From assembly GCF_020907985.1 (NCBI RefSeq), contig NZ_JAJJPA010000001.1, positions 310,001 through 374,000 of the forward strand: a stretch of DNA of 64,000 bases, in the 5' to 3' direction. The notes under the pieces are model-generated. The model searched no databases, was not told the origin of the DNA, and saw only the letters and a program-made list of their open reading frames with translations. The DNA comes from Kitasatospora humi (GTDB lineage Bacteria; Actinomycetota; Actinomycetes; Streptomycetales; Streptomycetaceae). The first letter of the stretch is position 1; each line of letters opens with the position of its first letter. This document shows positions 52,677 through 61,595 of the stretch, piece by piece. The position numbers and the translations under genes were made by a program.

Positions 52677-55673
52677 ATGCTGATCTCATCACCGGTGATG
52701 GTGGGCCGGGACGATGAGCTCGCGCTGCTGGACTCATGCCTCGCCACCGCACGACAGGGGGAGGGCCGGGCGGTGTTCCTGCTCGGCGAGGCCGGGATCG
52801 GCAAGTCACGGCTGGCCGCCGAGTGCGCCTACCGCGCGTTCTCGAGCGGTCTGGCCGTGCTGCGCGGCAGGGCCGCGACCTCCGGGGCGACCATGCCGTT
52901 CCGGCCGATCGCCGAGGCACTGCTCTCCTACTTCCGGCTCGGCGGGCCGCCGCAGAACCCCGAACTGGTGCCGTACCGCTCCGCGTTGGGCAACCTGCTG
53001 CCCGAGTGGCGCACCGCCGAACCGGTCGGCGAACCCGCCTCGCTGTTCGAGACCGCCGAGGCGGTCCTGCGCCTGCTGCTCGCCATCGGGCGTGACCTGG
53101 GCCAACATCGGGAGCCCGGCTGCCTGTTGGTCATCGAAGACCTCCACGACGCCGAAGCCGAGACCCTGGCCGTCCTGGAGTACCTCTGCGACAACCTCCG
53201 CAGCCTGCCGGTCTGCCTGCTGGCAACCCTGCGCCCCGACGCCGACCAGGCCGGCCAGCTGGCCCGGACGGCGGCCCTGCGCCGGTCCGCGCTCCTGACC
53301 GAGCTGCGGCCGCTGACCGCCGACGAGGTCCGCACGATGGCCGGCTCCGCGCTGGCGATCGGCGACGGACGGCTGCCCGCGCAGGTGGCCGACCGGCTGG
53401 TCCGGGACGCCGAGGGCAATCCCTTCGTCGTGGAGGAACTGCTCGGCGGCATGGTCAGCGCGGGCGTGCTGCGCCGCGAGCCGGCCGGCGGCTGGCACGT
53501 CTGCGGCGACCTGGGCATCGACGTGCCGACCACCGTGGTGCACAGCGTGGCCCAGCGAGCAGCCAGGCTCAGTGCCGCCGGGCGGGCCATGCTGGACAGC
53601 GCGGCCGTGCTCGGCCGCCGGTTCTCGTTACCGGTCCTCAAGCTGGTCACCGGCCTGGTCGACCGCGACCTGCTGGTCCACCTGCGGGCCGGAATCGACG
53701 CCCAACTGATCTCGCCCAGTGGCCCGGTCGGCGACTGGTACGAGTTCCGGCACGCGCTGACCGCCGAGGCGCTGCTCGCCCAGTTGCTCCCCTCCGAACG
53801 TGCGGCCATCGCCTCGCAGGCCGCCGACGCCGTCGAACGCGCCCACCCGGGCCTGCCCGGCGAGTGGTGCGCGCAGGTCGCGGCCCTGCGGCTGACCGCC
53901 GGGGACACCAGGGCGGCCGCGCTGCACTACGCCGAGGCCGGGCGGGCGGCGCTGGCCGGCGGCGCCGTCAACTCCGCCGTCTCGCTCCTGGAGCAGGCCC
54001 ACGGGCTGCTCACCGAACCGGCCGACCGGACACCGGTGGCCGAACAGCTCGTCTACACACTGATCGAGACCGGCCGACTGGACCGGGCGCTCGCCCTGGC
54101 CGAGGCGCTGCCGGACGCCGGACCGGGGGCGCTCGACGCCGCCCGCACCGCGGCCCTGCACACCCGGCTCGCCTGGGCCGCCGTCACCGCCTCGCGCTAC
54201 GAGGAGGCCGCCGCCCGGGTGCAGCACGTGCGCGGCCTGCTCGGCGGCTTCGACAGCGCCGCCCACACCCCGGCGGTGGACGTGGTCGAGGCGTACCTGG
54301 TGTTCGCCGGAGTGGAAGGGGCCGACACCGACCGGGCGGCCGAGTCCGAACGGCTGGCGCGCCGCGCCGCGGCCGGCGCCGAGCACGCCGGGCTCGCCGA
54401 AGTCGCCTGCCAGGCCTGGGACCTGCTGGCCCTGCTAGAGCGCCGGCACGGCTTCGACCGGGCCGACGCCTGCCTGGAGCGGGGCCTCGCGCTGGCCACC
54501 GAGCACGGGCTGGCCGGCTGGCAGGTGACCCTCCTGCTGCGGCTGGGGGCCAACGAGTTCCTGCGCAGCGGCTCCTCCGCCCGGTTGGAACGGGCCCACC
54601 GCGCGGCCCTGGGCCACGGCGCCCTGGTGCTGATGCACAGCGCCGAGGCCACCCTGGCCATCCAGGCGGTGCTGCGCGGCGAGTACGCCACCGCCCGCGC
54701 ACTCACGGACCGCTGCGTCGAGGCCACCGCCCGGCTGCGCAACGCCGACAACCACCAACTCGTCCTGCTCACCCGGGCGGCACTGGCCGCCCACCGGGGA
54801 CGGCGGCGCGAGATGGAGCAGGAACTCGCCGAGTTCCGCCGCTGGGACGGCGAGCGGTCGCTGCAACTGCCGCTCGTCTTCGGCAGCAAGGCGATCTGTG
54901 CGCTGCTGGAGGAGAACCGCCGGGAGGCACTGGGCGAACTGGACCGTGCGCTGGCCTGGGAGGAGCAGAACCCCTCCGTCTTCTACCTCAGCGGCCGCTA
55001 CGGCCTGCGGCCGCTACTGCGGGCCCTGTCCGGTCAGGCGGACCCAGCGGAGCACGCGGCCGTGGCCGCCCACCCGGCCGCCGCGCTGCCGTGGAACCGC
55101 CAGTTCGAGCGGCTGGCGCACGCGGTGCACGAGGGGCGGGCCGGGCGAACCGCCGTAGCGGCGGCGGCCGTTGCCGAGGCGGGCCGGGTCGGCGCGCCGT
55201 TCCTGATGGCCCGCCGGCTCGGCTTGCGGCTGGTGGCTGAGGCGGCCGTGGCGGACGGCTGGGGCGATCCGGTGGAGTGGCTGCGCGGCGCCGAGGAGTA
55301 CTTCCACACCGCCGCCGTCCCATCGGTCGCGGGAGCCTGCCGCGAGCTGCTGCGGCGGGCGGGCGCGGCCGTTCCGCAGCGCCGCAGCGGAACCGCGACG
55401 GTGCCGGCCGAGCTGCGGCGCCAGGGCCTGACGGTGCGCGAGTACGAGGTGTTCCTGCTGCTGCTCCACCGGCTGGGCAACCAGGAGATCGCGCAGCGGC
55501 TGTTCATCTCGCCCCGCACGGTCGAGAAACACGTGGCCAGCCTGCTCGCCAAGACCGGCCGGCCGCACCGGGCCGCGCTCTGCGACCACGCGGCGGAAGT
55601 GCTCAGGCTGCTGGAGCCCGTGCCAGGCGCCCACCAGGCGCCGGATCCGCTGGGCGGCCCGGCCGAGGGCTGA
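52677..55673 (+). CDS. LAL-type (large ATP-binding LuxR) regulator
   Basis: 998-residue regulator. N-terminal AAA/NACHT-like ATPase: VGRDDELALLDSCLATARQG, Walker A GEAGIGKS (residues 37-44) and a Walker B-like CLLVIEDLHDAEAET. A long helical TPR-like middle follows. The C-terminal LuxR HTH is LTVREYEVFLLLLHRLGNQEIAQRLFISPRTVEKHVASLLAKTG. LAL proteins are common cluster-situated activators of secondary metabolism. ATG 52677 follows a tandem-repeat region with no clear ribosome-binding site. Its position next to lanM and its substrate suggests control of the lanthipeptide genes. Confidence 0.94.
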   Translation: MLISSPVMVGRDDELALLDSCLATARQGEGRAVFLLGEAGIGKSRLAAECAYRAFSSGLAVLRGRAATSGATMPFRPIAEALLSYFRLGGPPQNPELVPYRSALGNLLPEWRTAEPVGEPASLFETAEAVLRLLLAIGRDLGQHREPGCLLVIEDLHDAEAETLAVLEYLCDNLRSLPVCLLATLRPDADQAGQLARTAALRRSALLTELRPLTADEVRTMAGSALAIGDGRLPAQVADRLVRDAEGNPFVVEELLGGMVSAGVLRREPAGGWHVCGDLGIDVPTTVVHSVAQRAARLSAAGRAMLDSAAVLGRRFSLPVLKLVTGLVDRDLLVHLRAGIDAQLISPSGPVGDWYEFRHALTAEALLAQLLPSERAAIASQAADAVERAHPGLPGEWCAQVAALRLTAGDTRAAALHYAEAGRAALAGGAVNSAVSLLEQAHGLLTEPADRTPVAEQLVYTLIETGRLDRALALAEALPDAGPGALDAARTAALHTRLAWAAVTASRYEEAAARVQHVRGLLGGFDSAAHTPAVDVVEAYLVFAGVEGADTDRAAESERLARRAAAGAEHAGLAEVACQAWDLLALLERRHGFDRADACLERGLALATEHGLAGWQVTLLLRLGANEFLRSGSSARLERAHRAALGHGALVLMHSAEATLAIQAVLRGEYATARALTDRCVEATARLRNADNHQLVLLTRAALAAHRGRRREMEQELAEFRRWDGERSLQLPLVFGSKAICALLEENRREALGELDRALAWEEQNPSVFYLSGRYGLRPLLRALSGQADPAEHAAVAAHPAAALPWNRQFERLAHAVHEGRAGRTAVAAAAVAEAGRVGAPFLMARRLGLRLVAEAAVADGWGDPVEWLRGAEEYFHTAAVPSVAGACRELLRRAGAAVPQRRSGTATVPAELRRQGLTVREYEVFLLLLHRLGNQEIAQRLFISPRTVEKHVASLLAKTGRPHRAALCDHAAEVLRLLEPVPGAHQAPDPLGGPAEG

Positions 55674-55729
55674 GTACGGGCCCGGCCACCGGGGCGTACC
55701 GCCGGCAGCGCCGAGCGCGCCTCGCGGAA

Positions 55730-55794
55730 CCGTCGCGCCGAGTCGTCGCGATGAGCCGTCGCACCGATCCGTCGCGCCAAGTCGTCGTCCGGTT
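55730..55794. repeat. 13-bp tandem repeat, five copies
   Basis: Contiguous 13-bp units from 55730, 55743, 55756, 55769 and 55782 with consensus CCGTCGCGCCGAG; the last is the least alike. The array lies 57 bases after the LAL stop codon and before the alpha/beta hydrolase. Confidence 0.75.
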
Positions 55795-55856
55795 ACGCCC
55801 AGCATCGTCCGGGCCTGACGGCCGGTCAGTGTCCAGAACTGGGTATGGTCCGGCAC

Positions 55857-56711
55857 ATGACGACCGAGCTCGACATCCGGCTGACCGACGGCCGCACCCT
55901 GCATGTCTACGACTGGTCGCCGGAGGGAGCCACCGGGCGCGGTGTCGAGCCGCTGCCCGTGCTGTGGCACCACGGCACTCCCGGCCTCGGCCTGCCGCCG
56001 CAGCCGCTGTTCGCGGCCGCACGACGGCAGGCGATCCGCTGGATCTCCTACGACCGTCCCGGATACGGCGGTTCGACACCCGCAGCCGGGCGCGACCTGG
56101 CCGCGGCCGCCGCCGACACCGCCGCGGTGGCGGACGCGCTGGGGCTCCCGCGGTTCGGAGCACTCGGCGTCTCCGGCGGCGCCAGCCACGCGCTGGCCTG
56201 CGCCGCACTGCTGCCCGAGCGGGTCGTCGGCGTGGTCAGCGTGGCGGGCCTGGCCCCCTACGGTGCTCCCGGGTTGGACTGGTTCGCGGGCATGTACCCC
56301 GGCGGCAAGGCCGAGCTCCGCGCGGCCGTCGCCGAACGGGCGCAACTCGCCGCCGAGCTCGCCTCGTCAGAGTTCGACCCGGAGATGTTCACCGAGCGGG
56401 ACCACGCCGCACTCCAGGGCGAGTGGTCCTGGCTGGCGGACACGGCCCGACTCGGCACCGCATCCGGCCTGGACGGCATGCTGGACGACGACCTCGCCTA
56501 CGTCGCCCCCTGGGGGTTCGACCCCGGGCGGATCACCGTGCCGGTGCTGATCCTGCACGGCGGGGCCGACCGCGTCGTCCCCGCCGGCCACGGCGAGTGG
56601 CTCGCCCGCGCCATCCCCGGCGCCGAGTTGCGCCGCCACCCGGCGGACGGCCACCTGTCCATCCTCAACGCCGCTGCCTGCGCGCTGCCCTGGCTGCGCG
56701 TGCGGGCATAG
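55857..56711 (+). CDS. Alpha/beta hydrolase
   Basis: 284-residue alpha/beta hydrolase. Oxyanion loop HHGTPGLGLPPQPLF, then ISYDRPGYGGSTP, the nucleophile elbow G-V-S-G-G in LGVSGGASHALACAALLPERV, catalytic Asp in LILHGGADRVVPAGHGEWLA and His in PADGHLSIL. The G-x-S-x-G is complete. ATG 55857 lies very close to the apparent promoter (few leader bases), so the transcript may be nearly leaderless. The substrate is unknown; it converges with an aldo/keto reductase. Confidence 0.92.
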   Translation: MTTELDIRLTDGRTLHVYDWSPEGATGRGVEPLPVLWHHGTPGLGLPPQPLFAAARRQAIRWISYDRPGYGGSTPAAGRDLAAAAADTAAVADALGLPRFGALGVSGGASHALACAALLPERVVGVVSVAGLAPYGAPGLDWFAGMYPGGKAELRAAVAERAQLAAELASSEFDPEMFTERDHAALQGEWSWLADTARLGTASGLDGMLDDDLAYVAPWGFDPGRITVPVLILHGGADRVVPAGHGEWLARAIPGAELRRHPADGHLSILNAAACALPWLRVRA

Positions 56712-56721
56712 GGCCCACCGG

Positions 56722-57621
56722 TCAGCCGAGCGGGCCCAGCTTCGCGAGTTCCTCCGTCGTCAACCGGAGCGCACCGGCCGCGACGTTCTCCTCCAGGTGC
56801 TCCCGGTTGCCCGTTCCCGGGATCGCCAGCACGTGCGGCCCCTGGTGCAGCGTCCACGCCAGCCGCACCTGGGCCGGTGAAGCGCCGTGCGCCTGCGCGA
56901 CCTCGGCCACCCGTTCGTCCTCGCCCGCCCGGGCCGCGGCACCCCGCTCACGGGTCTCCCCGGCGATCGCGAAGAACGGCACGAAGGCGATGCCCTGTTC
57001 CCCGCACCGCGCCAGCACCTCGTCGTGCTCCTGGAGTCCGAGGCCGAACCGGTTCTGCACGCACACCACCGGTGCGATCGCCTGTGCCTCGGCGAGGTGC
57101 TCCACCGTCACGTTGGACACCCCGAGATGGCGGATCAGCCCCTCCTCGCGCAACTCGGCCAGCACCCCGAAGTGTTCGGAGATCGACGACACCGCGGGCA
57201 TCCGACGCAGGTTCACCACGTCCAGGTGATCCCGCCCGAGCTGCCGCAGGTTCTCCTCCACCTGCCCGCGCAACTGCTCGGGACTCGCGGAGTACCACTC
57301 CCCGGACGCATCCCGGCCCGGCCCCACCTTGGTCGCGATCACCAGCTCGTCGGAGTAGGGCGCCAGCGCCGTGTTGATCAGCTCGTTCGCCGACCGCAGC
57401 CGGGAGAAGTAGATCGCAGCGGTGTCGATGTGGTTGACCCCCAGCTCCACCGCCCGTCGCAACACCCCGATCGCCGTCTCCCGCTCGCTCGGCGCCCCGA
57501 GATCGAACGCCGCACTCCCCGTCACCCGCATCGCCCCGAACCCGAGCCGGTTGACACTCAGATCACCGAGCCGCCAACTACCGGCAGCGGATGCGTCGAC
57601 GATCGCCTTCGTACTGGTCAC
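56722..57621 (-). CDS. Aldo/keto reductase
   Basis: 299-residue (beta/alpha)8 NADPH-dependent reductase. FGAMRVTGSAAFDLG at the N-terminus, catalytic Asp/Tyr in ELGVNHIDTAAIYFSRLRSANELI, Lys in LVIATKVGPGRDASG, and the His-equivalent segment DHLDVVNLRR. C-terminal cofactor motifs are LAWTLHQGPHVLAIPGTGNREHLEENVAA. GTG 57621 has AAGGAG about ten bases upstream. The substrate is probably a small carbonyl compound. Confidence 0.93.
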   Translation of the reverse strand: MTSTKAIVDASAAGSWRLGDLSVNRLGFGAMRVTGSAAFDLGAPSERETAIGVLRRAVELGVNHIDTAAIYFSRLRSANELINTALAPYSDELVIATKVGPGRDASGEWYSASPEQLRGQVEENLRQLGRDHLDVVNLRRMPAVSSISEHFGVLAELREEGLIRHLGVSNVTVEHLAEAQAIAPVVCVQNRFGLGLQEHDEVLARCGEQGIAFVPFFAIAGETRERGAAARAGEDERVAEVAQAHGASPAQVRLAWTLHQGPHVLAIPGTGNREHLEENVAAGALRLTTEELAKLGPLG

Positions 57622-57771
57622 TGTCCGCGTTCTCCTTGCCCGTTCATTCCGATTGCCCGTTCATTCCGAGGCGGAACGCATCATGGAGCCCCGACCACCA
57701 TGGCGAGAAGAGCTCGCGTGATCGGGAAATGTCACACCTGAAACGGGAACCCGGCACCGCCCGCGCGTCGT

Positions 57772-58347
57772 TCACCTGGTGTCACTCACCACGGAAACAA
57801 CGCCCTGCGGACGCGCGACGGTCTGCGTCGGAACCTCAGCACCGGCGGCCCCCGGGTGTTCACTCGGCTTCGGCTCCGCCGGGCCGATCACCGCCCAGAC
57901 CCGCTTGCCGATGCCATCACGAGGGCCGTAGCCCCAGTCCAGCGAGAGCTGTTCCACCAGCCACAGCCCCCGGCCGCTCTCGTCATCCTCGCGTGCCGGG
58001 GAAACGGTCGGCTGCTCTTCGCTGCCGTCGTGCACCTCGACGTACAGCAGCCCCTGGTACTGCTCGAAGCGTACGAAGATCAACTCACCGAACTGACCAC
58101 CTGCTGGACGCCCGTGGAGCACGGCATTGGCGACCAACTCGCTCAGTACCAACTCGCCGGCAGTAGCGAAGAGTTCGCCGCCGTTCACGCAACGAAGAAA
58201 GTCGCGCAGCATCGCGCGTGCCACCCCGGAGGACTTCTGATGACGCGGCAACGAGTGCCGATCACTCGTCATGATGGGCAGCGGCTGATCAAACCACGTC
58301 CGCAATTCGGTGCCTTCATCGAACGGAAGGTGGGTGAGGTCTTGCAT
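57772..58347 (-). CDS. Anti-sigma-factor-like ATP-binding protein (HATPase, RsbW type)
   Basis: 191-residue protein with a GHKL ATPase domain. ARAMLRDFLRC, then GELVLSELVANAVLHGR (N-box with the Mg2+-binding Asn), VEVHDGSEEQP (G1 Asp) and DESGRGLWLVEQLSLDWGY (G2 box). Small single-domain proteins of this type are very numerous in streptomycetes and are often coded beside XRE-family genes, as here (divergent neighbour). ATG 58347 gives the usual length. Its partner sigma or anti-anti-sigma factor is unknown. Confidence 0.9.
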   Translation of the reverse strand: MQDLTHLPFDEGTELRTWFDQPLPIMTSDRHSLPRHQKSSGVARAMLRDFLRCVNGGELFATAGELVLSELVANAVLHGRPAGGQFGELIFVRFEQYQGLLYVEVHDGSEEQPTVSPAREDDESGRGLWLVEQLSLDWGYGPRDGIGKRVWAVIGPAEPKPSEHPGAAGAEVPTQTVARPQGVVSVVSDTR

Positions 58348-58533
58348 GTCGACCTGCTTTCTCCAGGGTGGCCACGCCGCTGGGCCGTTCCAGCGGCCGC
58401 CGGGCCCGTCTCCTGCCGGGTGAGGACGGGGACGTCTATCTCCCCTGACATGATTGACGACCTGTCGGGACGAATCAGCGGACATGCGAAGGACAGCCGG
58501 GCCATCAGGGCCATACTGTCCAAGAAGGCTCAA

Positions 58534-59304
58534 ATGTCTGCGGGAGACCCCTTGAATACAGCCCTACGACGCGCTATGGACGACGCGCGTATGAGCCCCC
58601 GCCAGCTGGCGACCCGCGTGGGGGTCACGCTGAAGACCGTGGAACGCTGGGTAGCAGATGAGGCACTTCTGCCGCACCCGAGGAACCGCACAGACGCAAG
58701 CCAAGCGCTAGGGGTGAGTGAAGCGATGCTGTGGCCGAGTATCGTCCGATCAGCAGTCAAGGTTGGTCCGGATCGCGAGATCGTTGCGGTCTACCCCTAC
58801 CGATCAGCGTGTCCGACCTCCACCTGGGCCCAGTTGGTGGCCGACGCGAAAGCCGACCTCTTGTTGGCCGGGTTCACGAACTACTTCCTCTGGCTGGAGC
58901 AGCCCAACTTCGTTGCGACGCTCCGAGCCAAAGCGGAATCCGGGTGCCGGGTTCGTTTCCTGGTCGGCGACCCGGACGGAGAGACCACCCGTGCGAGGGA
59001 GGCGATCGAGGACACGCCGCTCACCGTCTCAACACGGATCCGGATCACGCTGGAGAACCTTGCCAAGTTGCGAGAAGTCCCGGGAATCGAAGCGCGGTTC
59101 AGTGCTGCGGAAGACGCCACCAACCATGTGGGCCTTTCCGTCTTCCGGTTCGACGGTGATGCTCTCGTGACGCCTCACCTGGCGCGACTGGTCGGCCATG
59201 ACTCTCCGATGATGCACCTGCGTCGGCGCGACCCCGGCGGCATGTTCGATCGTTTCGCCGAGCACGCCGAAGAGCTCTGGGAGCGGGGTCGGCCGATCGC
59301 CTGA
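58534..59304 (+). CDS. XRE-family regulator with C-terminal DUF5919 domain
   Basis: 256-residue protein. N-terminal HTH: LNTALRRAMDDARMSPRQLATRVGVTLKTVERWVADEALLPHPRNRTDASQALGV. The C-terminal region (DAKADLLLAGFTNYFLWLEQPNFVATLRAKAESGCRVRFLVGDPDG onward) matches the DUF5919 type, which has a phospholipase-D-like layout but no H-K-D motif that I can see. ATG 58534 has AAGAAGG five bases upstream. It is divergent from the HATPase gene. The G/C bias is slightly lower than in the neighbours. Confidence 0.88.
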   Translation: MSAGDPLNTALRRAMDDARMSPRQLATRVGVTLKTVERWVADEALLPHPRNRTDASQALGVSEAMLWPSIVRSAVKVGPDREIVAVYPYRSACPTSTWAQLVADAKADLLLAGFTNYFLWLEQPNFVATLRAKAESGCRVRFLVGDPDGETTRAREAIEDTPLTVSTRIRITLENLAKLREVPGIEARFSAAEDATNHVGLSVFRFDGDALVTPHLARLVGHDSPMMHLRRRDPGGMFDRFAEHAEELWERGRPIA

Positions 59305-59342
59305 TCGACCGGGCGGGACGCGCCTGCGGCAGTGCCCGCGGG

Positions 59343-60074
59343 TCAGTGGTCTGCCCGCTGGGCGAGGAAGACGAACTCCTTGCCCGGGCGGTCCGGGGCG
59401 TCGCGGACCTCGCGGAGCCGGTAGCCCGCGGTCAGCAAGTCCGCCTCGACCTCCTCGCGTTCGCGGAAGCGCAGGGTGGAGTCGGAGGTCAGTGCCTCGC
59501 CGCTGGAGGTGAAGACGTAGTGCCGGCGGAAGGTCACCAGCCGGCCGTCGACGTCGATCAGCTCCACCCAGGACTCCACCTCGCCGATGCCCGAAACATC
59601 CGTCACCGCATGGGAGTTCGCCCGGGTCCAGGACTCCCAGTCGCGCCTGGCCGGGTTCCGCGTCTCGAACACCAGGTGGCCGCCCGGTCGCAGCGCGGCT
59701 CTCGCACGGGTGAGTGTGGTGTGCCAGAGGGCGGGGTCGACGATCGCCTGGGCGACGTTGGCGGTCATGGTCGCCAGGTCGACCTGCAGCGGTGGCAGTG
59801 TGTTCGCGTCACCGTGCAACCAACGGACCTGCTCCGCGCCCGGTTTGGCGCGGGCCACGGCGAGGGAGGCCGCGGCCGGATCCAGGCCGGTGACCGCCAA
59901 CCCACGGTCGGCCAGCAGTAGCGCGAACACGCCCGTCCCGCAGCCAATGTCCAGCACCGTACGGGCGTCGAGCTGCTCGGCGATGCGGAGGTAGGCGTCG
60001 AGGTCCGGGCGGTCCGCCTCCAGCGGGTCGTAGAGGGCGGCGAGGCGTGGGTCGGTGAAGATTTCGTCAGCCAT
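59343..60074 (-). CDS. Class I SAM-dependent methyltransferase
   Basis: 243-residue methyltransferase. SAM-binding motif I is TVLDIGCGTGVFALLLADRG, the acidic loop is VTGLDPAAASLAVAR, motif II is VRWLHGDANTLPPL, and LRPGGHLVFETRNPARRDW lies in the post-catalytic region. It resembles small-molecule or ubiquinone-type (UbiE-like) methyltransferases. ATG 60074 starts M-A-D-E-I-F-T-D-P-R-L-A-A-L-Y-D, as in homologues. It lies on the same strand after the DUF3533 gene but 130 bases away. Confidence 0.92.
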   Translation of the reverse strand: MADEIFTDPRLAALYDPLEADRPDLDAYLRIAEQLDARTVLDIGCGTGVFALLLADRGLAVTGLDPAAASLAVARAKPGAEQVRWLHGDANTLPPLQVDLATMTANVAQAIVDPALWHTTLTRARAALRPGGHLVFETRNPARRDWESWTRANSHAVTDVSGIGEVESWVELIDVDGRLVTFRRHYVFTSSGEALTSDSTLRFREREEVEADLLTAGYRLREVRDAPDRPGKEFVFLAQRADH

Positions 60075-60204
60075 GCGGCCGAAGGTAGCGAACCGGCGAG
60101 TGCGGCGACCGGGGTTTTCGGCCGCCGCAGCCGTGCCCGGCGTGTGCGAAAGGCGTGCAGGGGCGGATGGCGGCCCTTCGAGCACCGCGGATCGTGATTT
60201 CCCG

Positions 60205-61503
60205 TCAGACGTCGTCCTCGGCCGGCTGCGGGGTCAGCCGGTGCAGGCCCTTGTGGTCGTAGTAGCGGGTCATCAGGAATCCGAAGAGCAGCGCCGCGGC
60301 GACGCCGATCGCGATCATCACCCAGGCCCTGGTGAGCCCGGCGTCGGCGCGGGCGTCGAAGTAGATGATCGCCCTTACCCCGCCGACCAGTTGGCGCATC
60401 GGCTCGAAGTTGCCCAGGAAGCGGTAGAACCCGGGCGAGGCCTCCAACGGGACGGTCGCTCCGGAGGAGGGCAGCGCGAGCGCGATGAAGACGAACATCG
60501 ACACCAGCTGCCCGATCCCGCCGAACGCGGCGTTGATGGCCTGCACGCCCAGCCCCACCGCCAGCGCGGCGCAGTAGGAGAACACCCAGAGCAGCCCGGC
60601 GTGCGGGGCGTCCATGCCCAGGATCGACACGGTGGCCACCATCACCAGCGAGCAGGTCACCAGGGAGATGCCGGCCGTCATGCCCATCTTCAGCAGCAGC
60701 GTCTGGGTGCGGCTGATGGGCACGGTGGGACGGCGGGTGTGCAGCGGGCCGATCTCCGTGTCGGCGTAGCCGAGGCCCGTGTCGACGCCGTTGTGGACGA
60801 TGTTGCCGCCGACGAACCCGGCCAGCACCAGCAGCAGGGTGTAGTAGAAGGCGGTCAGTCCCAGGCCGCTGTGGCTGCCGATGGGGTGGCCCGGCCTGGT
60901 GGTGACGGCGACCGGATCGACCAGCAGCACCCGGGTGGTGGCATCGGCCCCGGCAGCGGCGGCGTTGGCCGTCAGCTGCCTGCCGATCGCCGCCGACGCC
61001 TGCTGCGCCGCGCCCTGGTTGATCTGGCCGGCCAGCGAGGAGGCCAGGCTGCCGGCGCCCGGGTTGGTCAGCACCGTCAAGGTGGGTTGACCGGTGGCGT
61101 CGGGGGTGGTCAGCGCCTCGACCGAGGCCGTGAAGTCGGCGGGGATCACCAGCGCCCCGTACACCTTGCCCGACGCCAGCTCGTCCTGCGCCCGGCTCAG
61201 GCTCTCCTGGTGCCAGGAGACCTGGCCGGGCGGAGTGCCGGCCGTGACCGCGGCGGCGACCCGGGTGCCGATGTTCTGCTGCTGCCCCGGTGGCGGCGCC
61301 CCGGTGTCGCCGTTCACCAGGGCGATCGGCAGATGGTGCAGACTGCGGCTGGGATCGACGATGCCGCCCATGTAGAGCAGCGAGAGTCCGAAGGCGACCA
61401 GGCTGCTCAGCACGGTCGGCACCAGCCACAGCTTCCAGCGACGCAGCAGCGGACCGGCCTGGGCCTGCCGAGGGCCGGGGCGCGGGGTGATCGCGGACGC
61501 CAT
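60205..61503 (-). CDS. DUF3533/ABC-2-type membrane protein (YhgE/Pip-like)
   Basis: 432-residue protein. An N-terminal membrane helix (LWLVPTVLSSLVAFGLSLLYMG) is followed by an extracellular region of about 150 residues (LPIALVNGDTGAPP, YGALVIPADFTAS), then five or six helices as in ABC-2 permeases (TAFYYTLLLVLAGFVGGNIV, GISLVTCSLVMVATVSIL, GQLVSMFVFIALALPSSGATVPLE). This is the DUF3533/YhgE layout; members are linked to type VII secretion or drug export, without an ATPase here. It may be cotranscribed with the AraC gene upstream. Confidence 0.87.
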   Translation of the reverse strand: MASAITPRPGPRQAQAGPLLRRWKLWLVPTVLSSLVAFGLSLLYMGGIVDPSRSLHHLPIALVNGDTGAPPPGQQQNIGTRVAAAVTAGTPPGQVSWHQESLSRAQDELASGKVYGALVIPADFTASVEALTTPDATGQPTLTVLTNPGAGSLASSLAGQINQGAAQQASAAIGRQLTANAAAAGADATTRVLLVDPVAVTTRPGHPIGSHSGLGLTAFYYTLLLVLAGFVGGNIVHNGVDTGLGYADTEIGPLHTRRPTVPISRTQTLLLKMGMTAGISLVTCSLVMVATVSILGMDAPHAGLLWVFSYCAALAVGLGVQAINAAFGGIGQLVSMFVFIALALPSSGATVPLEASPGFYRFLGNFEPMRQLVGGVRAIIYFDARADAGLTRAWVMIAIGVAAALLFGFLMTRYYDHKGLHRLTPQPAEDDV

Positions 61504-61595
61504 GGGACTCCACGGTTGGTCGGCCGGTGGACAGGGTCGACCCTAGTTGCCGGGGCGTCGGGCCGGCGTCCGCGACACGGGCGGTGCCCTGGCCG

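Noticed and set aside
49529..52804. Minus-strand open frame of about 1090 codons
   Set aside because: Antisense to lanM; composition is Gly/Arg/Gln/Val-rich and domain-free.
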